Positions 4,865-10,626 of a DNA stretch of 10,626 bases are shown piece after piece. Numbering within the stretch: the first letter of the stretch is position 1; the number at the start of each line of letters is the position of its first letter. Both the position numbers and the translations under genes were made by a program. Origin of the DNA: an uncultured Rubellimicrobium sp. (lineage in GTDB: Bacteria > Pseudomonadota > Alphaproteobacteria > Rhodobacterales > Rhodobacteraceae); assembly GCA_902805995.1 (NCBI GenBank), contig CADCUU010000478.1:1-10626 (forward strand). Direction: 5' to 3'. The notes under the pieces are model-generated. The model worked only from the letters and a program-made list of their open reading frames with translations. It made no database searches and was not told where the DNA came from.

Positions 4865-5587
4865 TCACTCGATGGCGTAGGTCACGGTGACGTTGGTGAC
4901 CATGCTCACCTCTCCGGGCGCGATGGGGACGGCCGCCGCCTGCTCGGCGCCGCCGCGGGCGTCGTACATGGGCATGGGCGGCGTGTAGACCGTGGATTCG
5001 CTGATCGAGACGAGCACGCCCAGGCCCACTCCGGCGGCCTCGGCATACAGCTCGGCGCGGGCGCGGGCGTCCTCCACGGCGTCGCGGCGGGCTTCGTCGG
5101 TCACGGCCTGGGGGTCGGTCACATCGAAGGTGACGCCATTCACGCGGTTCGCGCCATCCCTCACCACGGTGTCCAGCACCTCGCCCAAGCGGCCGATGTC
5201 GCGGACACGGACATCGAGGATCTGGGTCGCGATGAAGCCGGTCATCACCGGGTTCCCGTCGGGCGTGTTGTAGTTGTAGGCGGGCTCCAGCATGAGCTGG
5301 CCCGTCTGGATGTCGTTCTGGGCCACGCCCTGTTCGCCCAGCGTGCCGAGCACGGTGGCCATCCCGGCCGACATGGCGTCCATGGCCTCCCCCGCGGTCT
5401 TGGCCTGATGGGAGACGCCGAGCGAGATGCGCGCCATGTCGGGGGCGGCGGTGGAGCGCCCCTCCCCCACGACTTGGATGATGCGGGGCAGCATGGGCTG
5501 GGCGGGCGCGGCCTCCTGCGCGGACAGCGCGAGAGGCGACAGCGCCAGGACGAGGGCCGGCAGGGCGGACTTGAGAAGCGAGGACAT
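4865..5587 (-). CDS. Secreted SIMPL domain (DUF541) protein, YggE-like
   Basis: A 240-residue periplasmic protein. Residues 1-23 are a Sec signal peptide (Lys6, an Ala/Leu-rich core, cleavage probably after LSA). The SIMPL/DUF541 domain fills the rest: IIQVVGEGRSTAAPDMARISLGVS (37-59 region) is the family's opening strand with its VxGxG pattern, then the helix with AGEAMDAM, IQTGQLMLEPAYNY (93-106), a central TGFIATQILDVRVRD segment (117-130) and ARRDAVEDARARAELYAEAAG (167-186), close to the typical A..A..dA..kA..lA pattern. E. coli YggE has been linked to oxidative-stress tolerance, but the molecular role of the family is not settled. ATG 5587 is chosen because AAGGAG lies five bases upstream and the signal peptide starts there. 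It is convergent with the metY lipoprotein gene and divergent from the 999-residue gene. Confidence 0.92.
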   Translation of the reverse strand: MSSLLKSALPALVLALSPLALSAQEAAPAQPMLPRIIQVVGEGRSTAAPDMARISLGVSHQAKTAGEAMDAMSAGMATVLGTLGEQGVAQNDIQTGQLMLEPAYNYNTPDGNPVMTGFIATQILDVRVRDIGRLGEVLDTVVRDGANRVNGVTFDVTDPQAVTDEARRDAVEDARARAELYAEAAGVGLGVLVSISESTVYTPPMPMYDARGGAEQAAAVPIAPGEVSMVTNVTVTYAIE

Positions 5588-5724
5588 GGGGACTCCTTGT
5601 GCTGACGCGATGGTCAGTCCCTGTGACGCGGGCCGCAAGCCGATCCTTGGGGCACGCTCCAATTTTTGAATCGAAATGCGCGGGAAGCTGCTGTAGCACA
5701 TGGGCGGCCCTCTTGCCTGTTCCG

Positions 5725-5738
5725 CCCCCGTTCGGGGG
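5725..5738 (+). other. Hairpin in the leader of the 999-residue gene
   Basis: CCCCC-GTTC-GGGGG is a perfect 5-bp GC stem with a tetraloop, ending 17 bases before ATG 5756. Its 3' arm is part of GGGGGA, the only purine-rich run near this start, although it is too far away to be a normal SD. It may influence translation, or it may simply reflect base composition. Confidence 0.4.
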
Positions 5739-5755
5739 ATGTTAAGCGCAGATCC

Positions 5756-8755
5756 ATGACCCCTATTTTCGCTCTCTCCCTGTCATTCGACGGGATCCGC
5801 CTTCTGCACCGCACGCCGGAGGGCTGGACCCCCGTGGGTGAGGTGCCTCTCGACGCCCGCGACCTCTCCCGGCGCCTTGCGGCGCTGCGGCGGGCGGGGC
5901 TTGCGCTGGGGGTGCCATGGCGGGGGACGAAGCTGCTGCTCCCCGCCGAGCAGGTCCGCACGCTGACGCTGGATGGCGAGGTTGGGCTGGAGGGGGCGAA
6001 GGCGGCCCTGGACGGGGCCACGCCTTATGCCGTGGCGGACCTTGTCATCGACTTGGCGCGGGACGAGGGGCGGACCCATGTGGCCGCCGTGGCCCGCGAG
6101 ACGCTGGAAGAGGCCGAGAGCTTTGCCGCCGAGCACGGCTTCTCTCCGGTCTGCTTCGCCGCGCGACCCGAGGGCTATCCGGGGGAGGCGTTCTTCGGCC
6201 CCACCAAGCTGGCCGCGGGACTCCTCGGTGGCGAGGCCGTCGCGCGGGAGAGCGATGAGCCGCCGCGCGCAGCCCCCGAGGCGATGGCTTCTCCGGTGAC
6301 ACCGACCGCAGCTCCGGTCCAGCCGGTCGTTCCTGGGGCTCAGGCCTATCCTGCGCCTCAGGTCGCAGTGGTCCAGCAGGGTGCTCCTGTGCAGCAGGGC
6401 GCTCTGCCCGCTCAGGTCAGCGTACCGCCGCAGATCGCCTTGCCGCCAGAGGTTGCCCCAGCCCTTCAGGCCGCCCCCGCACCCGTCCGGACCCTGTCGG
6501 AGGTTCTGCCGAAGGACGCCGCTCCGGCTTCCACGGATCGGCCCGCGCCGCAGGTCACGTCCGCCTCCGAACCCGTCGCGACCGCGCGGGGTCCCCAACC
6601 TTTGGCGGGTCAGACCCGCGATGGGACGGCGGAGCCTCGGCCCGCCATGCCGCCATCTGTCGCGGCCACCCCGCAGTCCAGGCCAATCGCCACAATTAAG
6701 GTGAACATCTCGACGGCCAGGGCCCAGCCGACCGGAGCGGTCCTCCCCCCGGCAGCCAGGGCCGGGTCCGTGGCAGCGCCCGCCCGTTCGGTCCAGACGG
6801 GCAGCGCCTCAACGCCGAGCGCTGGCGGCGCTCCGAAGGCTCAGGATGCCGCACGCAAGGCAGAGGCGTCGTCGCGCATCGGCGGCAAGCCCCGGCACCT
6901 TGCCCTCGCGCTGACGATCATCCTTGTGGTCCTGATGGGGGCGGTCGCGGTCTTCGCCTCGGTTTCCGGGCAGGGCCTGAGCGGGCTTTTCCCGCAGGGC
7001 ACCGTCATAGCCGAAGCGCCGCCCACCGTGTCGACCGCATCGGCGACGCTTGCGGGTGAGGCGACGACGTCCGGGACCGCTGTGGACGCGCCCTCGGCCG
7101 AGGCCCCAATCTTGGAGGCACCGCGCGCCGCGGCCCCGGAAGGCCCGGCCCTGCCCGACGCGGCTGGGGAAGCGCCGCTGCCCAGGGACCTGGCCATGTC
7201 CGCGCCAGGGCCCGCCGTGGTCGCCGAAGCGGCCGCTGCAGCCGTGGCCGCCGCCATCGCCGACATGCCGCAGGAGGACGCTGGGGACGAGCCGCGCACT
7301 GCTGGGGCCGCCGTGACCCCGGAGGAGGCCGAACGCGTCTATGCCGCGACCGGCGTCTGGCTCCGCGCGCCCCGCCTGCCGCTTCTGCCGGAAGCCGGTG
7401 AGCCCGCCCAGGTCGCGCTGGCCGCCGATCACGCCAAGTCGCCTGCGGAGCCTTTGCCGCAGCTTCCCTCCGCCACGCCCGACACGCCCCTTGCCATCGT
7501 GCAGGCGCCGCCATCCCCGGGCACGACCGTTCCGCTCGACGACCGCGGCTTTGCCCGGGCGACTCCGGATGGAACGCTGGCCGCTTCGGGCGTGCTGGTC
7601 GTCGCGGGAACGCCCGACCTCATGCCGCCGACACGCCCCGGCACCGAAGTACCTGCGCCGGAGCCCGCTTTGGATGCGTCGGGCTGGTTCAACGCCATGG
7701 CCGAGCCTCCCGCGGTTTCGCCGCGGCTGCGGCCCGCCGATGCGGCGCTGCCCGCAGCCGGGGCGACCCGGAACGCCGACGTGGCGACCCGGACTGGCGC
7801 GCCGCTGGCCAACGCGATGGCCGAGCCTCCGGCCGTCCTGCCGCCGCTTCGCCCGGCTGCCCCGGAGGAGCTACTCGCCGCCCTCACCCCCGGCGCGGCC
7901 CCCGTGGCCGACGAGACCATAGGTGCGCTGGCCTTTGTCCAGACCCTGCCCGCCGGCGAGACCCGGCTGGACCTGGGCGGGACGAGCCTTGCCGCGCTGC
8001 GCCCCGAGGCGCGGCCCGATGGCCTCGCGCCCGAGCAGGAGGCGGAGAGCGCCCCCGAGGAACTGGCCCTGTTCGACGGGCCCCGGCCCGGCCTGCGGCC
8101 CGAGGGTCTCGCGCCCGAGATGCCGCCCGCTCCGGACGTGACCGATGCCGTGGCCGCGGCCCTCGCCGCCTCCACGGCTGTGCCTGAGGCCCCTGCGACG
8201 GAGCCCGTTGCCCCGGCGGAGCCCGCTCCGTCCAGCCTCGAATCCACTCTCGCCGCGATCGTGGACAATGCACCCGATCCGCTGGCCGGGGCCACTCCCC
8301 GGGCCGTGGCCGTGGCGCGCATCCCCGGCGCGCGTCCCCGCAACTTCGACCGCGTGGTGAGCGAGCAGCTGTCCCGTCAGGCCCGCGCCGCCCAGCCGCA
8401 GGAGGCCCCGCGTCAGGCCGCGAGCAACGGCAACCTGTCCGGCAACGAGCAGGCCGAGGCGGGCGAGGCGGAAGTCGCGAGTTCCGCCGCCGCCGTGCCC
8501 TCGGGCCCGACCGCGACGACCGTGGCCGCCGCCGCGACCTATTCCGACGCGATGGCGATGCGGGACATGAACCTGATCGGCGTCTACGGCCAGCCGGGCG
8601 CACGTCGCGCCCTAATCAGGATGGGGAACGGCCGCTACCTGCGCGTGGGCGTGGGCGACGCGCTCGACGGTGGGCAGGTCACGGCAATCGGTGACAACGC
8701 CATCAACTTCGTGCGCCGTGGCCGGACCGAGGTCCTGGTGATCCCGGGCGGCTGA
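5756..8755 (+). CDS. 999-residue membrane-spanning Ala/Pro-rich protein with GspL/PilM-like N-terminus and GspC/PilP-like C-terminus
   Basis: I do not recognise a named gene. Residues 1-160 are a folded domain whose pattern recalls the cytoplasmic actin-like part of GspL/PilM: FALSLSFDGIRLLHR, then KLLLPAEQVRTLTLDG, GATPYAVADLVIDLA and HVAAVARETLEEAESFAAEHGF. It is only about two thirds the length of a full GspL cytoplasmic domain. A Pro/Ala/Gln-rich linker (161-378) leads to one transmembrane helix (382-404) preceded by KPRH, predicting N-in/C-out topology. Residues 405-920 are very Ala/Pro/Glu-rich with short conserved-looking islands (about 519-545 and 595-630) and a 17-residue repeat (646-662, 686-702). 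Residues 929-999 form a compact beta-rich domain (NLIGVYGQPGARRALIRMGN, RYLRVGVGDAL, NAINFVRRGRTEVLVIP) resembling the GspC/PilP homology region. The start is set by the N-terminal domain; the SD is poor. Such low-complexity proteins can be mislabelled translation factor IF-2. It likely spans inner membrane and periplasm; its role is unknown. Confidence 0.88.
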   Translation: MTPIFALSLSFDGIRLLHRTPEGWTPVGEVPLDARDLSRRLAALRRAGLALGVPWRGTKLLLPAEQVRTLTLDGEVGLEGAKAALDGATPYAVADLVIDLARDEGRTHVAAVARETLEEAESFAAEHGFSPVCFAARPEGYPGEAFFGPTKLAAGLLGGEAVARESDEPPRAAPEAMASPVTPTAAPVQPVVPGAQAYPAPQVAVVQQGAPVQQGALPAQVSVPPQIALPPEVAPALQAAPAPVRTLSEVLPKDAAPASTDRPAPQVTSASEPVATARGPQPLAGQTRDGTAEPRPAMPPSVAATPQSRPIATIKVNISTARAQPTGAVLPPAARAGSVAAPARSVQTGSASTPSAGGAPKAQDAARKAEASSRIGGKPRHLALALTIILVVLMGAVAVFASVSGQGLSGLFPQGTVIAEAPPTVSTASATLAGEATTSGTAVDAPSAEAPILEAPRAAAPEGPALPDAAGEAPLPRDLAMSAPGPAVVAEAAAAAVAAAIADMPQEDAGDEPRTAGAAVTPEEAERVYAATGVWLRAPRLPLLPEAGEPAQVALAADHAKSPAEPLPQLPSATPDTPLAIVQAPPSPGTTVPLDDRGFARATPDGTLAASGVLVVAGTPDLMPPTRPGTEVPAPEPALDASGWFNAMAEPPAVSPRLRPADAALPAAGATRNADVATRTGAPLANAMAEPPAVLPPLRPAAPEELLAALTPGAAPVADETIGALAFVQTLPAGETRLDLGGTSLAALRPEARPDGLAPEQEAESAPEELALFDGPRPGLRPEGLAPEMPPAPDVTDAVAAALAASTAVPEAPATEPVAPAEPAPSSLESTLAAIVDNAPDPLAGATPRAVAVARIPGARPRNFDRVVSEQLSRQARAAQPQEAPRQAASNGNLSGNEQAEAGEAEVASSAAAVPSGPTATTVAAAATYSDAMAMRDMNLIGVYGQPGARRALIRMGNGRYLRVGVGDALDGGQVTAIGDNAINFVRRGRTEVLVIPGG
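7691..7861 (+). repeat. Two-copy in-frame repeat inside the 999-residue gene
   Basis: Segments 7691-7741 and 7811-7861 are near-identical and exactly 120 bases (40 codons) apart. Both encode NAMAEPPAV followed by P.LRPA. They lie in the periplasmic low-complexity part and suggest duplication of a short segment. Confidence 0.75.
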
Positions 8756-8769
8756 CGCCTAGCTCCTTC

Positions 8770-10590
8770 ATGGAGAACGTCCTCGTCCAGGCGGCCGTCT
8801 ACCTCGGGACCACGGTGCTGGCCGTGCCCCTGGCGGCGCGACTGGGCCTGGGCTCGGTCCTGGGATTCCTGGCCGGGGGCCTCCTGATCGGCCCCGTCCT
8901 GGGCCTTGTGGGACGGGAGTCGGAGGAGCTTCTCCACTTCGGCGAATACGGCATTGCCGTCATGCTCTTCCTCGTGGGGCTGGAGGTGTCGCCCCGGGCG
9001 CTCTGGGCGTTGCGCCAAAGGCTCCTCGGGCTCGGCGGGCTCCAGATTCTCCTGACCGCGGGCGGGGTCATGGCGGGCGCGCAGGTGCTGGGGCATCCCT
9101 GGCCCACGGCGCTGGCCATCGGGATGACCCTCGCGGTGTCTTCCACCGCCATCGTCGTGCAGACCTTGGCCGAGAAGGACCTGATCGAGACCGAAGGGGG
9201 CCGCTCGGGCTTCGCGGTGCTGCTGGCCCAAGATATCGCGATCATCCCGATGCTGGCGCTGCTGCCGCTTCTGGGGATGGGCCATCTCTCTGCCCCCGAC
9301 CATGACTCGATCCGCGTGCTGGAGGGGTTGCCCGCCTGGGCCATGACCCTGGTGACGCTGGGCGCCATCGGGGCGGTGGTCCTGACGGGCTTGTTCCTGA
9401 CCCGCCCGATCTTTCGCTGGATCGGCCATGCCCGCCTGCGGGAGATCGACACCGCGCTCGCCCTCTTCGTCGTGGTGTCCATCGTCCTCCTGATGGAGAT
9501 GGTGGGCCTGTCGCCCGCTTTGGGCACCTTCCTGGGCGGCGTGGTCCTTGCGAATTCGGAGTTCAGGCACGAGCTGGAGACCGACCTTCAGCCCTTCAAG
9601 GGGCTTCTGCTGGGGCTGTTCTTCATCGGGATCGGCGCGGGGATCGATGCCGACCGGCTGCTATCGAACCCGATGGGGTTCGTGGCGCTGACCGTGGCCG
9701 TGATCGGGGGCAAGGCCGCGATCCTGTTCCTGCTGACACTAATCTTCCGGATCCGGCGGCGGGATCGGTGGATCTTCACGCTGGGCCTAGCCCAAGGGGG
9801 CGAGTTCGGGTTCGTCCTGGTCTCTTACGCCCTCACGCTCGGGGTCATGGAGGACTGGCTCGCGCAGCAGCTTCTGCTGGTCATCGCGTTGACGATGCTG
9901 GCGACGCCGCTCCTGTTCGTGGTCATCGACCGCATCCTGCGACGGGCCGGGCCAGAGGTCCCGCACGAGCCGGTGGACCGTCCGCGTCCGGTTATCATCG
10001 CCGGCACGGGGCGGTTCGGGCGGGTGGTGAACCGGCTCCTGCAAAGCGTCGGGTCGGAAGCGGTAATGCTCGACAACGACATGGCGGCGATCGAGCAGAT
10101 GCGCGCCCGGGGGCACCACGTCTTCCTGGGCAACCCGACGCGGCCCGAAGTGCTTGAATCGGCGGGTCTCGGCGAGGCGCGGGCGCTGGTCGTCGCGCTG
10201 GGCGACCCTGACGGCACGACGCGGGTGGTGGCGCTGGCCCGCAAGCGCCGCCCCGACCTGCGCATCATCGCCCGCGCCCGCGACCGGGAGCACGCCCATG
10301 CCCTCGCCCATGCCGGCGCGGACGAGGTGGTGAGGGAAACCTTCGAAGCCTCCCTGCGGGCCGGGCGGCACGTTCTCGAGTCGCTGGGCCACGAGGCCGA
10401 GGCGGCGATGCGGGCCGAGGAGGCCTTCGCCCTCCATGACCGCGCCGCGATGGCAGAGCTGGCCCAGCTCTGGCGTCCCGGCACGCCAACCCACGACAAC
10501 GAGGCCTACCTCGCCCGGGCGCGCCTCCTCGACGAGGATCTGGAGGCGGCGCTCCGGGGTCACCTCCCGTCGCGGAAGGACGACGGCTGA
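8770..10590 (+). CDS. KefB/KefC-type monovalent cation:proton antiporter (CPA2 family) with KTN domain
   Basis: A 606-residue inner-membrane K+/H+ exchanger-like protein, close in length to E. coli KefC (620). Residues 1-390 are the multi-helix CPA2 transport domain, including RLGLGSVLGFLAGGLLIGP, LALLFGL-type helices around MLFLVGLEVSP, and AVLLAQDIAIIP with the ion-translocation Asp155. HELETDLQPFKGLLLGLFF (267-285) matches the KefC regulatory loop with its acidic residues kept. Residues 408-530 are the cytosolic KTN/TrkA-N domain: GTGRFG (412-417) dinucleotide loop, Asp435 ending strand 2, GNPTR, and IIARARDREHA..L..AGADEVVRETFEASL, which fits the glutathione-gated Kef group. A short helical tail follows. 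E. coli KefC also needs KefF; no such partner is visible here. It starts 14 bases after the previous stop, so the two genes are probably one operon. The start has no clear SD but aligns with the KefC N-terminus. K+ as substrate and glutathione gating are inferred. Confidence 0.93.
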   Translation: MENVLVQAAVYLGTTVLAVPLAARLGLGSVLGFLAGGLLIGPVLGLVGRESEELLHFGEYGIAVMLFLVGLEVSPRALWALRQRLLGLGGLQILLTAGGVMAGAQVLGHPWPTALAIGMTLAVSSTAIVVQTLAEKDLIETEGGRSGFAVLLAQDIAIIPMLALLPLLGMGHLSAPDHDSIRVLEGLPAWAMTLVTLGAIGAVVLTGLFLTRPIFRWIGHARLREIDTALALFVVVSIVLLMEMVGLSPALGTFLGGVVLANSEFRHELETDLQPFKGLLLGLFFIGIGAGIDADRLLSNPMGFVALTVAVIGGKAAILFLLTLIFRIRRRDRWIFTLGLAQGGEFGFVLVSYALTLGVMEDWLAQQLLLVIALTMLATPLLFVVIDRILRRAGPEVPHEPVDRPRPVIIAGTGRFGRVVNRLLQSVGSEAVMLDNDMAAIEQMRARGHHVFLGNPTRPEVLESAGLGEARALVVALGDPDGTTRVVALARKRRPDLRIIARARDREHAHALAHAGADEVVRETFEASLRAGRHVLESLGHEAEAAMRAEEAFALHDRAAMAELAQLWRPGTPTHDNEAYLARARLLDEDLEAALRGHLPSRKDDG

Positions 10591-10624
10591 GCGCGCGAGC
10601 GGGGACGTCTGGCCCCCCGCGCGC
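10591..10624 (+). terminator. GC hairpin directly after the antiporter gene
   Basis: GCGCGC (10591-10596) pairs with GCGCGC (10619-10624), and inside it GGGG (10601-10604) pairs with CCCC (10613-10616). It starts right after the stop codon. The window ends two bases later, so a following U-tract cannot be seen. Confidence 0.55.
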
Positions 10625-10626
10625 CC

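Noticed and set aside
5666..5755. Upstream extension of the 999-residue protein by 30 codons from a TTG
   Set aside because: The added residues are basic and unstructured, include the leader hairpin, and precede a domain that starts cleanly at ATG 5756.
7429..8343. Long minus-strand frames opposite the 999-residue gene and the antiporter (also 8635-9570)
   Set aside because: Ser/Ala/Gly/Arg-rich shadow frames without domains; the plus-strand products have real folded domains.
10129..10143. Asn455 in GNPTR of the antiporter where E. coli KefC has Asp (GDATR)
   Set aside because: Asn occurs at this place in other RCK/KTN domains such as KtrA, so it is not evidence of inactivation.
1..10626. 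CRISPR arrays, insertion sequences, attachment-site repeats at the tRNA
   Set aside because: No regularly spaced repeats, transposase or integrase frames, and no duplicate of the tRNA 3' end in the window.

Overview
The window is high-GC DNA (about two thirds G+C or more by eye) with tightly packed genes. The gene types and neighbourhood suggest an alphaproteobacterium, most likely of the Rhodobacteraceae / Roseobacter group. That placement is an inference from hisF followed by a stand-alone hisE, an RMF-like small protein beside tRNA-Tyr and rlmB, and a MetY-type sulfhydrylase. I see no insertion sequence, phage gene, CRISPR array or integrase; it reads as ordinary chromosome.

Layout. Positions 2-843 (+): the end of a histidine operon, a 5'-truncated hisF overlapping hisE by ATGA. 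Positions 844-1046: a structured convergent gap. Positions 1047-2455 (-): rlmB, then a 124-base spacer with several hairpins, a strong intrinsic terminator, and a YccU-type CoA-binding protein whose start lies only 16 bases beyond the terminator's U-tract. Positions 2522-3085 (+): a promoter and an RMF/CrpP-like 61-residue protein, then a promoter, tRNA-Tyr(GTA) and an intrinsic terminator. Positions 3086-3415 hold no supported gene, but the end of this stretch forms a hairpin that includes part of the next gene's ribosome-binding site. Positions 3416-4806 (+): an O-acetylhomoserine sulfhydrylase (metY type) and an overlapping 36-residue predicted lipoprotein. Positions 4865-5587 (-): a secreted SIMPL/DUF541 protein, convergent with the lipoprotein across a GC hairpin. 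Positions 5756-10590 (+): a 999-residue membrane-spanning Ala/Pro-rich protein and, 14 bases later, a KefB/KefC-type cation:proton antiporter with an NAD-binding KTN domain, followed by a hairpin at the window edge.

Functional picture. The left part is histidine biosynthesis. The middle is translation-related: a 23S rRNA 2'-O-methyltransferase, a ribosome-hibernation-like factor and a tRNA. After that come sulfur amino-acid synthesis and a pair of envelope genes. The most unusual gene is the 999-residue protein. Its N-terminus resembles the cytoplasmic domain of GspL/PilM-type secretion-platform proteins and its C-terminus resembles the GspC/PilP homology region. The two are joined by one transmembrane helix and very long Ala/Pro-rich linkers, with no other secretion gene in the window. 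Other points worth a second look are the tiny lipoprotein coupled to metY, the structured RNA between rlmB and the CoA-binding gene, the odd D-arm of tRNA-Tyr, and the leader hairpin of metY.
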